Below are positions 1 through 8,224 of a stretch of 34,016 nucleotides of DNA, in pieces; within the stretch, counting starts at the first letter, position 1, and each line of letters opens with the position of its first letter. A program made the translations under genes and the position numbers. Source of the stretch: Synechococcus sp. HJ21-Hayes. Its GTDB lineage: Bacteria > Cyanobacteriota > Cyanobacteriia > PCC-6307 > Cyanobiaceae. The notes beneath the pieces are model-generated. The model did no database searches, was not told the DNA's origin, and worked only from the letters and a program-made list of their open reading frames with translations. The stretch spans positions 1 to 34,016 of the forward strand of contig NZ_JAGQBW010000024.1 in the NCBI RefSeq assembly GCF_024345835.1, in the 5' to 3' direction.

Positions 1-411
1 GCTGATCAGATCGAGATCGGTTGCGGCAGCAGCAGTTTCAGGCACAAAGCAGGGGCAAGCCCGCTCAGCTCAACCCATGCTGACAGCCCCGGCCAGAGCG
101 CCTGTGACACACTTTGAATCAGCCCTGTCCCTTGACCCATGAGTTCAAGGCCTCAGTTTGCTCAAGAGGGATTATCTGTAGTCAATTGCTAGATTTACCC
201 AAGGGGATGATTTCACCATGCCACAAAGGGGCTTGGCGCAGCACCGGGCCTCCCGGTACACGGCAAGAAGGTTGGGCCTTGTTGGGCCATGGTCACGCGA
301 GGGGCTCCTCAGAACATTCGCCACCTGCTGAAGCATCCGTCCTTCGCATGAAGACGGCACCCAAACCGCTGCATCTGATCGATTGTGAGCGGGCTGGTTC
401 ATGACTCACCG
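1..411. other. Left-edge stretch with no supported gene
   Basis: No reading frame here has a convincing protein signature on either strand; the frames that are open are short and lack recognisable motifs. A short perfect hairpin (ACCGGG-CCT-CCCGGT, 243-257) has no T-run on either side, so I do not call a terminator. The last 30 bases lead into the small secreted-protein gene that starts at 412. The stretch may hold a promoter for that gene or the tail of a gene cut by the window edge, but nothing decisive is visible. Confidence 0.4.
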
Positions 412-792
412 ATGCCTCCGATTCGACTGGTTCTCCTTGGCGGGGCTTGTGCCCTGGCAGCAGCGCTCTCCATCCCGGTTGCTGTGCAGGCGGGCAGCAA
501 TACGGAGATCGCCCGCCGCAGCTGGATCAATACGCTCAACACCGATCTCAAGGCTGGGATCAGCTACGAGGCCGTCAAATCCAATCCGCTGACACCAGCG
601 TTGTTCGCTGTTGCCGATGCGGCTTGCCTCAACCAGGCTGCCGCGCTGGCACTGGCCAAGTCGATGCTTGCGCCAGCCCAGGCCCGCGCAGCCGTGCAGC
701 GCTTTGATGAGCGCTACTGCCTGATCGCAGCTGATTCCACAGAGCACGCAACTGTTTTGGCAGCGACCCTGGAGGCCCGACCTTGCTGTTGA
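412..792 (+). CDS. Small secreted protein, 3' end probably chimeric
   Basis: A predicted 126-aa protein of unknown function. Residues 1-28 form a signal peptide: a short basic start, a hydrophobic core rich in Ala and Leu, and a likely VQA cleavage site. The mature part contains LKAGISYEAVKS, which resembles LKSGISQDKAWAY in the small secreted protein at 24399-24737, so the two may be related. Two cysteines are present before the last 30 residues. I chose the ATG at 412 rather than an upstream GTG at 385 because it puts the signal peptide at the very N-terminus. The last ~70 bases overlap, in antisense, a stretch that encodes a conserved LRR-protein segment (see 629-1189). The native C-terminus was therefore probably replaced at a recombination junction near 720-735. 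Confidence 0.5.
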   Translation: MPPIRLVLLGGACALAAALSIPVAVQAGSNTEIARRSWINTLNTDLKAGISYEAVKSNPLTPALFAVADAACLNQAAALALAKSMLAPAQARAAVQRFDERYCLIAADSTEHATVLAATLEARPCC

Positions 793-1189
793 GAGGTCTG
801 AGCTGGTCACCGATCACCTGGACCTGGATCTCTTGGAGTGAAACCACCAATCGGCGCGGCCACCTCTCCTCCAGGGCCGATAGTTCAGGACCTGTTGCCA
901 CCAGTAGGTCCGCATCATCCGGAATGGCGGCGACCTTCCCCCCGTCACAGCAGAACGCCTTGATTAGCGCCGGATCAGACGCCTTGTCTGTCATCCATAG
1001 TCTGATGGCGCGAAAACGGCGTGCCGGGTCAGGCTCAGACCACACGCCAGGCAGATCCAGATCACTGAAGGTGACCGTGCCGCTGGCGGCCACGTGAAGC
1101 GTGATCTCATCCGAGCGTTCCACGCAGTAGCCCAACAAGCGCAGGGCACGCTCTGGGGTGGTGGCAAGGCGCAGAAGAAAGTGCTTCAT
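629..1189 (-). CDS. Truncated N-terminal fragment of a BRCT-like/LRR protein
   Basis: The first ~158 residues match the N-terminal architecture of the large LRR proteins at 10035-12140 and 31509-33779. They comprise a ~60-residue start domain (MKHFLLRLATTPERALRLL compares with MQALFSIANNPERLMRLV), a BRCT-like segment at about residues 58-122 (GGKVAAIPDDADLLVATG, then PRRLVVSLQEI), and the helical lead-in SLPKQLRALWNQLRS. The protein then loses homology near base 718 and runs on for ~28 unrelated residues in antisense to the small secreted gene. The whole LRR part is missing. It starts 8 nt after the stop of the LRR gene at 1198-2943 and is the last gene of the operon. It may be a decayed paralogue, or it may supply in trans the BRCT-like part that the neighbouring LRR protein lacks. 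Confidence 0.6.
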   Translation of the reverse strand: MKHFLLRLATTPERALRLLGYCVERSDEITLHVAASGTVTFSDLDLPGVWSEPDPARRFRAIRLWMTDKASDPALIKAFCCDGGKVAAIPDDADLLVATGPELSALEERWPRRLVVSLQEIQVQVIGDQLRPLNSKVGPPGSLPKQLRALWNQLRSGSSAHQSAARLRGPGLAQASTWPVPARQPG

Positions 1190-1197
1190 CGGTTGGC

Positions 1198-2943
1198 TCA
1201 GCCCATCCCCAGCAACGACAGTTTCAACTTGGCGATCTCCGTGGCGCTGTCGAACGTGCAGCCGCCAAGCGCTTTGCTGAGCTCTGAGCGGGGGGCCACC
1301 TTCAACACCTCCAGCTCTTCCAGGCCCATCACAAAGGCCACGCCATCAACATCTAGATCGGAGAGGTCGAGAGCTTTTAGATGGGGGATGCGGCTCAGGG
1401 GTGCCAGATCGGAGGCCTTGAGACCCCAGTTCCACAATTGTTCGGGGTTGTGCATCCGCATGATCCGAAGCCGGCAGACCGGCAAGGTCGCCAAGGCATC
1501 GACGAGAGGATCGGTGAACTGCCAATGCTTCTCGTCATACTGAAAATCGACACTGAGCCATGTGTCCGGCAGGCTCGCCATCGCTGAGAGATCACGTGGC
1601 TGGGCCCCCACCCTGATGGAGGTCAGCTTGCTGCATCCTTCTACCCCGCTGAGGGTCCCCAGGTCAGGGCAGTCGCTGAAGACCAGTTCGCCATCCATAT
1701 CGACAGGGAGCCTGCCGATCTCGGTGATGGCGCATCTGCCGATCTCCAGAGACCGGACAGTTGCAGGCCAGCTTCGTGGAAGCTGATGGAGCTTGGCGCA
1801 ATCCAGGATGCGGACCTCCACCAGATCCGGCAGCGTCTCAAGGCATTGCAAAGAAGCCAGCGCAGTGCAATTCCAAATGGCAAACTCTTTCAGGCCACTC
1901 AGGCGTTGCAGTGCCGAAACATCAGCAAGGTTATGAAGACTGGATATATGGATGGATCGCAGTTCCGTACAACTTTCCAGTCCGTCCAATTGGGTGATGC
2001 GGGGTAGACCGTGGAGATCCAGCCGCTCACCGGTGAATCGCGGAAAGGAGCTCAGGCTCGTCAGCCCTGTCAAACCGCTGATGAAAAGCTGTTGCTGGGA
2101 AATGGTGATCTCACGCAGCGATTCAAAACTGGTGATCTGAAGACAGTTGCTGATGTTCAACTCATTAAGCTGTTTGAGTCCGGCGATGCCCGCCAGCCCA
2201 TCGATGCCTGTTTGGAACAGATCCAGACTGCTCAGCCTGTCAGCCGAACTGCTCAGTGGGGTGAGATCACTCAGGGATGCGTTGTAACTGAGGTCCACGG
2301 TTTCGAGCGTGCTGATCTCCCGCAAACCTTCGATGGATTTGAGCCCGACGTCTGAAGCCTTAAGCTTTCTGAGTTTAGGTGCGGGGAGCCAGTCGAGGGA
2401 CTCAATCTTGTGTGCACAATCTCCCCCTCTCGCCTGGAGTTCCAGCTTCTCCAGGCACGGGAAGGGTGCGATCCGATCGGAAAGGCAATAATCATGAGGT
2501 TTGGTATTGCTTTCGCAGGGATGCCAGATAGACAGTTTTAGGTCCATCAGTCCGACAAAGCCTTGCAGCTCCGGTATCGCTGGGCATTCCAGGTCCAGAC
2601 ACTGGATGCACTGCCTTAGCTCGGCACCTCGACTGCGGATCGGGGCTCTCGAAAGCAGACCGAGCAGGGCATAGAGAAGGCAACGATCTGCTTCCTTGTC
2701 GACCCTTGAGAAGCGACTGCCACGATCCAATCCCACAATGGCTGATTGGGAACTAGGCCTTGGAGATACCCCAACTGAATCGAAGATGTGATCAGCGGTG
2801 GTAGGGCTCTCTTCTGCCAGCTTGCTGAAGGCATCCAGCCCCTCGTTGATGGTCGTAATATTTTGCTGGCGTAGCTGCTCCCAAATGGGTCGGAGAGCCT
2901 TAGGCAATGAGCCCTGGGTGTCGGCTAGTGGTTTTAGCGTCAT
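1198..2943 (-). CDS. Leucine-rich repeat protein lacking the BRCT-like N-terminus
   Basis: A 581-aa protein. Residues 1-100 contain the helical segment seen in its paralogues (LPKALRPIWEQLRQQN, then TINEGLDAF). From about residue 150 to 540 it is a run of irregular ~22-24-residue leucine-rich repeats of the L..LDLS/L..L.I type, a solenoid that usually binds proteins. It ends with LEVLKVAPRSELSKALGGCT, a tail shared with the LRR protein at 31509-33779 and partly with 10035-12140. Unlike those two it has no ~160-residue BRCT-like N-terminal region; its start lies 21 nt after the vWA stop. A fragment encoding exactly that missing region follows 8 nt downstream. The likely role, inferred, is recognition or adaptor subunit of the MoxR/vWA operon. 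No signal peptide or membrane segment is visible, so it should be cytoplasmic. Confidence 0.85.
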   Translation of the reverse strand: MTLKPLADTQGSLPKALRPIWEQLRQQNITTINEGLDAFSKLAEESPTTADHIFDSVGVSPRPSSQSAIVGLDRGSRFSRVDKEADRCLLYALLGLLSRAPIRSRGAELRQCIQCLDLECPAIPELQGFVGLMDLKLSIWHPCESNTKPHDYCLSDRIAPFPCLEKLELQARGGDCAHKIESLDWLPAPKLRKLKASDVGLKSIEGLREISTLETVDLSYNASLSDLTPLSSSADRLSSLDLFQTGIDGLAGIAGLKQLNELNISNCLQITSFESLREITISQQQLFISGLTGLTSLSSFPRFTGERLDLHGLPRITQLDGLESCTELRSIHISSLHNLADVSALQRLSGLKEFAIWNCTALASLQCLETLPDLVEVRILDCAKLHQLPRSWPATVRSLEIGRCAITEIGRLPVDMDGELVFSDCPDLGTLSGVEGCSKLTSIRVGAQPRDLSAMASLPDTWLSVDFQYDEKHWQFTDPLVDALATLPVCRLRIMRMHNPEQLWNWGLKASDLAPLSRIPHLKALDLSDLDVDGVAFVMGLEELEVLKVAPRSELSKALGGCTFDSATEIAKLKLSLLGMG

Positions 2944-2964
2944 GGCGCGTTCACGAGGGATAGA

Positions 2965-4197
2965 TCAGATCAGTCGACAGATCTCGCCGTAGGGGATCTC
3001 TTCGCTGGGGAGTCCACCGGGAACGATGACCCAGAGCACTGGCAGCTGGGGAGCCTCCTCGGGAAAGTCTCCATAGCCATCGGTGAGATAGACGCACACC
3101 GCCTCCTGATCGCCGCTCCAGGCTTCGAGAGCCGCCTGGAAGAACGGACGGAAGTCGGTGCCTCCACCACCCTCCGGCTTCGGGATGTCGTGCTGCGCAT
3201 CGATCCTGTAGGGGCCGTAGCAGGAGGCATCGGCATACCAGAGCTGGCAATCCAACATCGGATAGGCCGACAGGATGCCGCTCAGTTCACCGAGAAACAG
3301 CGACATCTGCTCGTCGTCAATGGAGCCACTGGTGTCGATGCAACAGAACACCTGCACGCCCTCTCCCTCCAAGTGGTCGAGATAGAGGCCCCGATGGAGA
3401 AAGCGGCGATCGAAACCGCTGAAATCGGTGGGTGTGCGCACCAGATAACGCCATAGCAGTGATCGCCAATCGATCTGTGGATCCGCGATTTCGCCGAGGT
3501 GGCGCTGCATCCCTGCCGGCAGGGTGCCCTGACCCTGGCTATTGGCGAGCACCCTCGCCTGTTGGATGGCCTGCTTCCAATGGGCCTCCAGAGCACTGCG
3601 ATCGTGGAGGTCGTGCAACTCGCCGGCTAGATCGTGGCTGTTGCCCGAGTCGGGCGTATTTGTTTCAGCCTTGCCGCCTCCTTCTCCTCTTTCTCCTTCG
3701 TCGTCTCCATCGCCTGGTCCTGAATCAATAGAGCCTGGCTTGATCAGATCAGCCAGGGGCAGAGTGGGATGCTTCTTCTTGGGCTGTTTCTGGAGCAGTT
3801 CATAGATCTCCTCCACGCTCAGGTGCTCAAGCTTCTTGTTGCGGATAGCGCCCTGGGGCAGCGCGACACTCTCCTCAGCCGCCACCATGCCATTCACCAC
3901 AATGTCGGCGGCGATGTTGAAGAGGTCGGGGTCGCGTACACCTCGGCGGCTGGGATGGAGCAGGGCAGCATGCAATAGCTCATGCAAAAACACCGCGTCG
4001 CGTTCTGACGGCTGGAGATCGCCGTAACCTTCGGGATGAAAGAACAACAACTTCCCATCAGTGGCGGCGATGGGAACCTCCTCCGTGAAACGAACGTCCA
4101 CAAATAGCGCCAGCGCGGCAAAAAACGGCGAATGACGCCGCAGTCGAATGCGGGTGGCGCTGATCAGATCACTCAGTTGTTCGGCGGTGCGGCTCAT
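2965..4197 (-). CDS. DUF2201-type protein: metallopeptidase-like N-domain plus vWA-like domain
   Basis: A 410-aa protein. The N-terminal part carries a zinc-metallopeptidase-like motif HELLHAALLH (residues 72-81, HExxHxxxxH pattern) followed by FNIAADIVVN. This fits the DUF2201_N putative metallopeptidase family. Residues ~140-200 form an acidic, Gly-rich linker. The C-terminal half is a vWA-like domain with an intact metal-binding (MIDAS) set: DTSGS at 288-292, GGGGTDF with T347/D348, and LTDG with D373. Proteins of this family are almost always encoded beside a MoxR ATPase and are thought to work with it. Here MoxR is immediately upstream (22-nt gap) and an LRR gene is downstream. A second, divergent copy lies at 30250-31512. 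Whether the HExxH site cleaves anything is unknown. Confidence 0.92.
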   Translation of the reverse strand: MSRTAEQLSDLISATRIRLRRHSPFFAALALFVDVRFTEEVPIAATDGKLLFFHPEGYGDLQPSERDAVFLHELLHAALLHPSRRGVRDPDLFNIAADIVVNGMVAAEESVALPQGAIRNKKLEHLSVEEIYELLQKQPKKKHPTLPLADLIKPGSIDSGPGDGDDEGERGEGGGKAETNTPDSGNSHDLAGELHDLHDRSALEAHWKQAIQQARVLANSQGQGTLPAGMQRHLGEIADPQIDWRSLLWRYLVRTPTDFSGFDRRFLHRGLYLDHLEGEGVQVFCCIDTSGSIDDEQMSLFLGELSGILSAYPMLDCQLWYADASCYGPYRIDAQHDIPKPEGGGGTDFRPFFQAALEAWSGDQEAVCVYLTDGYGDFPEEAPQLPVLWVIVPGGLPSEEIPYGEICRLI

Positions 4198-4219
4198 GGC
4201 GTCGTTGCAGCGCGGGAGC

Positions 4220-5251
4220 TCATTGATTAATCAGCTGGCTGTAATGCGCGAGGTACTTCTGAATCGCCGCATCCTTCATCACCACCTTGGCGAGGTTAGC
4301 CAGCTGCTTGCGTCGCTGGAACTGGTTCACAACATCGGCGGCATAAAGCTGTACCCACTCTTCACTCGCTTTGGCGATCAGCCACTGAAACACGGCAAGC
4401 ACCTGCGGGGGCTTCTGCGACCGCACCGTTAGTCCGGTTGTTGTCGCCCAACGACTGGATGCTTCCTTCGGGAAGACGATCTTGTCACCCTTTCCGGCAG
4501 CGATCGCATCGAGATCCGGCAGGTCGTCGTATACAGCGAGATAGGCGCGAAATTCTGAGGCCGCACCTTCTCCAACTGCCGCATCCACCGGCAGGTTGGC
4601 GCGATGCAAGCGGCTGGCCATCTCCCATGTCCGCGGCGAAGGCCAGGCAGGTGTTTTGGCGTCAAGCTTGTGGAGCAAGGTGGGGCGGAAGCCCAGGAAG
4701 GCGATCACCTGCTCGGAGAAGCCCCGCTCAAGGGCATGACTCTTGAAGCTGTCGAAGTCGGCTTCAACTGTGAGATGCAGAAAGCGGTTAGCCAGAGGGG
4801 CCGGCATTTCAAAGACCGAAGCCCGATCTTCCTTCCTATTTCCTGCGGCCCAGAGAAACCATCCGTCGGGCACCACGTAGCTGCCGACGCGGCGATCAAG
4901 AATCAACTGCTGTGCGACACCCTGCATCGCAGGAGGCGCCATGTTCAACTCATCAAGGAACAGGATGCCTTTGCCCTGACGCGGCAGAAATTCAGGGGGA
5001 TACCAGGTTGAGGTGCCGGTAGCATCATCCTCGGCCGGTGGAACGGGTACAGGAAGGCCTCGCAGATCGGTGGGTGCCAGCTGGCTGAGCCGTAGATCGA
5101 TGAAGTCCATCCCGGCTTCCTGCGCTACCTGAGCGACGATGCTCGACTTCCCGATCCCAGGAGGCCCCCAGATCATTGTGCTGATCGGTAGATCTGACTG
5201 CACCAGCTGATTGAGGTAGTTGATGAGCTGAGAGGGTTTGAGGCTTGACAT
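4220..5251 (-). CDS. MoxR-family AAA+ ATPase
   Basis: A 343-aa single-domain AAA+ protein. Walker A is GPPGIGKSS (residues 29-37) and Walker B is ILFLDELN (96-103), followed by APPAMQGVAQQ and the sensor-1-like AAGNRKED near 136-142. An arginine-finger-type NRF lies at 155-157. Length and motif order fit the MoxR clade. MoxR ATPases form hexameric rings that act as chaperones with a vWA-domain partner, and the partner gene is next downstream. It lies 47 nt after the DNA ligase stop, within the same minus-strand operon. The protein is presumably cytoplasmic. The second MoxR in the window (29105-30241) differs in its Walker A (GSHGIGKTS), so the two modules are divergent rather than a recent duplication. 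Confidence 0.93.
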   Translation of the reverse strand: MSSLKPSQLINYLNQLVQSDLPISTMIWGPPGIGKSSIVAQVAQEAGMDFIDLRLSQLAPTDLRGLPVPVPPAEDDATGTSTWYPPEFLPRQGKGILFLDELNMAPPAMQGVAQQLILDRRVGSYVVPDGWFLWAAGNRKEDRASVFEMPAPLANRFLHLTVEADFDSFKSHALERGFSEQVIAFLGFRPTLLHKLDAKTPAWPSPRTWEMASRLHRANLPVDAAVGEGAASEFRAYLAVYDDLPDLDAIAAGKGDKIVFPKEASSRWATTTGLTVRSQKPPQVLAVFQWLIAKASEEWVQLYAADVVNQFQRRKQLANLAKVVMKDAAIQKYLAHYSQLINQ

Positions 5252-5298
5252 CTGGGGCGGGCAGAACGGATGGCTGTAAAAAATGTGGTGAATGCCCT

Positions 5299-6786
5299 TC
5301 AGGCATTGGTCGACTTTTTCGCTGTCTTTGCGCTCGATGCGCTTTTCTTATCCTTCGGTTTAGAGACCTTCTTGGCCCTTGGTATGTCTGTCTGGACCTC
5401 GGACTCGGTACCCACCGCTTCCCAGCCCTTCTTAATGTTTTCAGCGATGAGAGAATCAGCGATCTGTTGAGCCTCGACCTCGCTAAGAGCTGAGCGAATG
5501 ATTCGTTCCAGTGGTGTCTTTCGATCAGGGCTGTAATCGGTGAAGTGGACCACCCACGCAGGCCAGCCTGGCCAGGCCTCATCCTTGCCGCTCTTCCAGA
5601 GGAGCAACTTGCGGACAGCAAGGCCGCCTTTGCCTGCTTTGCTCCAGACCTGACGACGAATCAGAGTGCTCCTGGGGAGCTCGCGGGGCTCGAGTACGGC
5701 ATCTGGGTCTAGATCAGGCAAAACCTCCTGCAGCTGGCTGACCCGGACATCCAGTGCACTGGCCTGCTTATCAGTTCGCCGTCTGACGACGACCGGATGG
5801 ATCATGCTCACGGCGATCGCATCCACAATCGGCTGCCAACCTTCGTGAGCCACATGGTGGAGAGCCCAACGTCGGATCGGATCACCTGAACTGTCTTCGC
5901 TCTGGAGATCGGTGCAGCTCAACTCGAGTACCACCGCCGGGTTGACGAATCGGTACAGGTTGCCGTCGCTGCTCGAATGCCTGAAGGAGCTTGGGCACTC
6001 CAGAGGCAGTAGGTCCGCAAGGAGCTCTCGACGCATAGTTTCCCCGGGCAGGTTGCCGCATGCACCTAACAGTTGAATTGAGCCGTCGCTCCGCTGAAGT
6101 CCCAGTAGCAGGGAGCGCACCTGATCCGGCTCGCTCGCCCTGGTGGTGAAGCCAACGACCACGGCGTCAAGACTGAAGGATGGCTTGATCTTGTAGATCT
6201 CACCGACTGAGCTGCGGACCACAAGCCCCTCAGCCTTGCCGCTCTCCACCCAGTTCTGTACGTGGGAGCGCAGCTCTCCAGGCTCCTGGAGTTCCTCGGT
6301 TGCCACCACCGAGATCGGATGCGCATCATCTGAATCGACCAATCGCTGCAGGATCTCCAGGCGCTGGTGATAGTCCGCCGGAGGGGCTGATCCATCCAGC
6401 TCCACCACATCAAACGCGGCAAAGGCCAGCGACTGCTGCTTCCCGTCCGCCAGTGCAGCCGCAACGTCCCCCACCCGCTCCCGGGCCTCTCCCTTGGCGG
6501 GTACGTGCAGCTCGCCGGCAATGACAAGTGGCTGCGGACAGCCCTGAGCAATGGACATCAATGCATCGAGGACTGGTCCCTTTTCAATCAATCGCCCGCC
6601 ACGGGCAAACAGGCATGCCTTCCCCTGGTGCAGCTCCGCCATCCAGAGCTCCCCATCAATTTTCCGGCTGACAAAGCAGAGCGCATGGGGAATCAGCTGT
6701 AGATCACCGGGCCTGATCGCGCGATAGCGCCCAGCCACTGAAGCTTTGTAGTGCCGGGCCAGGGATTCAAGTCGCGAATCAGTCAT
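5299..6786 (-). CDS. ATP-dependent DNA ligase with a conserved-looking C-terminal extension
   Basis: A 495-aa protein with the ordered nucleotidyltransferase motifs of ATP-dependent DNA ligases. Motif I is RKIDGELW (adenylated Lys42). It is followed by AGELHV, motif III FDVVELDG, motif IV EGLVVRS and motif V YKIKPSFSLDAVVVGF. An OB-fold stretch (SLLLGLQRSDGSIQLLGACG) and a motif-VI-like VRRRTDK come next. It should seal nicks using ATP. After the core comes a ~130-residue extension that includes WVVHFTDYSP and SLIAENIKKGWE, and finally a Lys/Ser-rich tail that could bind nucleic acid. I chose the ATG at 6786, 18 codons inside the longest frame, because it overlaps the previous gene's stop as ATGA, a typical coupling. 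Bacteria normally replicate with NAD-dependent LigA, so this is an accessory ligase. A stand-alone BRCT protein is encoded divergently (8225-8521). Confidence 0.9.
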   Translation of the reverse strand: MTDSRLESLARHYKASVAGRYRAIRPGDLQLIPHALCFVSRKIDGELWMAELHQGKACLFARGGRLIEKGPVLDALMSIAQGCPQPLVIAGELHVPAKGEARERVGDVAAALADGKQQSLAFAAFDVVELDGSAPPADYHQRLEILQRLVDSDDAHPISVVATEELQEPGELRSHVQNWVESGKAEGLVVRSSVGEIYKIKPSFSLDAVVVGFTTRASEPDQVRSLLLGLQRSDGSIQLLGACGNLPGETMRRELLADLLPLECPSSFRHSSSDGNLYRFVNPAVVLELSCTDLQSEDSSGDPIRRWALHHVAHEGWQPIVDAIAVSMIHPVVVRRRTDKQASALDVRVSQLQEVLPDLDPDAVLEPRELPRSTLIRRQVWSKAGKGGLAVRKLLLWKSGKDEAWPGWPAWVVHFTDYSPDRKTPLERIIRSALSEVEAQQIADSLIAENIKKGWEAVGTESEVQTDIPRAKKVSKPKDKKSASSAKTAKKSTNA

Positions 6787-7484
6787 GAGCGGGCCGGGGG
6801 CTGTTTGAGCTCGAGGTTGGACAACCGCAGCAGCAGGCAATAGCCGTTGTCACTGACTCGGCCCTCCAGGAAGGCACGCCACGGCAAACCATTGAGCTGC
6901 AACACCAGGGGATCACGAGACTTCTCTCCTGCGCCAAGAAGTACCATCTTATCGGCCTCATCGAGTTCAGCGGCAATGCCGTGCAGGAATTCGTAGGTGA
7001 GGCCGTCGGTATGCCAGAGCTGAAGCGTGCGGGTGAAGGCAAAACGGCGAACTGCATCCAGTCGCTTCATCCGGTTTTTTGTGAAGCGAACAGGAACGTC
7101 TTCGCTCACATTCGGCAACCGATCCTCTGGGGCTCGCCGTTCCTTTTCCTGACCGAACGGGTCCAGAAGGATTTCAACCACATCCGGAGCCAGGCGCAGC
7201 ACCTCGCGGCTGCTGTCGAGATACACCGTTCTCGTGCGTTCAACAGGACGGCCGATCAGCTCGAGGTCGACCTCAGGATCGCCATCAATCAAGGCTTGGG
7301 CGAGCTCTGAGCCATGGGCCTCGTGCAGGGCCTCGTGTGTGTTCGCTTCCCCAGCGGCCAGGAAACGGCGCATGGAGACAGGACGACCGTTGACGACTTT
7401 TTGCGGCGGAGGCTGCTCCTTGACGGAGACGAACCGAACAAAAGCATCACGGGAGTTGGCGTCAGCCAGATGAAGAGTGCGCAT
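6783..7484 (-). CDS. Unrecognised conserved-type protein of the ligase operon
   Basis: A 233-aa protein I do not recognise. It has no signal peptide or membrane span. The N-terminal half is charged (MRTLHLADANSRDAFVRF, then PVSMRRFLAAGEANTHEAL). The C-terminal half looks globular, with alternating strands and helices (FAFTRTLQLWHTDGLTYEF, LNGLPWRAFLEGRV). Its stop overlaps the ligase start (ATGA), and its own ATG lies 2 nt after the stop of the gene before it, so translation of all three is probably coupled. That tight coupling suggests a ligase partner or an operon-specific adaptor. No catalytic motif is obvious. Confidence 0.7.
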   Translation of the reverse strand: MRTLHLADANSRDAFVRFVSVKEQPPPQKVVNGRPVSMRRFLAAGEANTHEALHEAHGSELAQALIDGDPEVDLELIGRPVERTRTVYLDSSREVLRLAPDVVEILLDPFGQEKERRAPEDRLPNVSEDVPVRFTKNRMKRLDAVRRFAFTRTLQLWHTDGLTYEFLHGIAAELDEADKMVLLGAGEKSRDPLVLQLNGLPWRAFLEGRVSDNGYCLLLRLSNLELKQPPARS

Positions 7485-7486
7485 CT

Positions 7487-8086
7487 TCAGAGCATCTCGA
7501 AATCGAGGTCGTCATCGGCAGCCTCCTCGTCGTCGGGAGGCGGGGGGGCATTCGGTTCCAGAAAGCGCAGCTCAATCGGCACACCGACCATCAGGAAGAT
7601 GCCGTGTTCATTGGCAACAAGAAATCCGGTTTCCGAGCGGAAATCAGCTCTGTAGTTGAAGGGAAACCGCCAGAGTTGGCCTGTCTGCAGCGACGCAGCA
7701 AGGCCCTCGTCGATGGATTCGGGCTCAAGGCAGTAGACGGAGGTGATGGCAAGGTCCAGCAAGTCGGTGGCGGGCAAGGGCCCCTGGAGGTCCACCGGCT
7801 CTCCCAGGGTTGAGGGAACCGGTGCAAGGGGCACACCATCACTGTCCTGGGCCCCGATCTCCTTGGTCTCCACCTGGCGCCCATCGGGATCAAACCATCT
7901 CTGGGCCGTCATACCGGCAGTGATCAATACAGCACCGTCATCAGTCAGCGCGGCTCGGGTGCAGGGCTCACCGACTGCATCAACTGGGATCCGGCGCCTG
8001 GCGCCATAGAGCTTGCGGCGCTCAAGCTTGCTGAGCTGGAATGAGCTCGTCGCGCCGAGGTGGGTCACGACAACAGGCTTGGCCAT
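7487..8086 (-). CDS. Unrecognised first protein of the ligase operon, acidic tail
   Basis: A 199-aa protein of unknown family and the first gene of the minus-strand operon. It starts with MAKPVVVTHLGATSSFQLSKL. It is rich in beta-type stretches (GAVLITAGMTAQRWF, TDLLDLAITSVYCLEPES) and ends in a Pro-rich then strongly acidic tail (EEAADDDLDFEML). No membrane span, signal peptide or helix-turn-helix was seen. It lies 2 nt upstream of the next gene. The acidic C-terminus could be an interaction peptide, but this is inference. The 138-bp divergent promoter region behind it contains a candidate copy of the island's palindrome (8141-8157). Confidence 0.7.
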   Translation of the reverse strand: MAKPVVVTHLGATSSFQLSKLERRKLYGARRRIPVDAVGEPCTRAALTDDGAVLITAGMTAQRWFDPDGRQVETKEIGAQDSDGVPLAPVPSTLGEPVDLQGPLPATDLLDLAITSVYCLEPESIDEGLAASLQTGQLWRFPFNYRADFRSETGFLVANEHGIFLMVGVPIELRFLEPNAPPPPDDEEAADDDLDFEML

Positions 8087-8140
8087 GCTGCTGAGTCCGA
8101 TGAGATTAACCTACGCCCCCCCAAGGACGGCACCCCCAGT

Positions 8141-8157
8141 TATTCGCTGGGTGCATA
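8141..8157. promoter_or_regulatory. Weak candidate copy of the TATGCA-N5-TGCATA operator
   Basis: TATTCG-CTGGG-TGCATA. The right half-site is perfect and the left half matches at 3 of 6 bases. It lies in the divergent promoter region between 8086 (minus) and 8225 (plus), 54 nt from the minus-strand start. Read on the minus strand it begins AAAACTATGCA, the same flank as the perfect site at 33830-33846, which sits a similar distance (50 nt) from its own gene. A comparable partial match occurs by chance inside a coding region (22603-22619), so the flank and the position carry the argument. Confidence 0.4.
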
Positions 8158-8224
8158 GTTTTGCCAGTGACAGGCCGTCCTGCGGAGGGCTTAATCTGTT
8201 TGCACCTGGCACGGTCTCACAGGG

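Noticed and set aside
243-257. Hairpin ACCGGG-CCT-CCCGGT as a terminator
   Set aside because: The stem is only 6 bp and no T-run follows on either strand.
114-404. Open frames on both strands at the left edge as small genes
   Set aside because: They have no motif or homologous pattern, rely partly on poor start codons and overlap one another.
5025-5621. Minus-strand frame across the ligase/MoxR junction
   Set aside because: It is out of frame with two well supported genes, and its composition (Arg/Ser/Pro-rich) is typical of a shadow frame.
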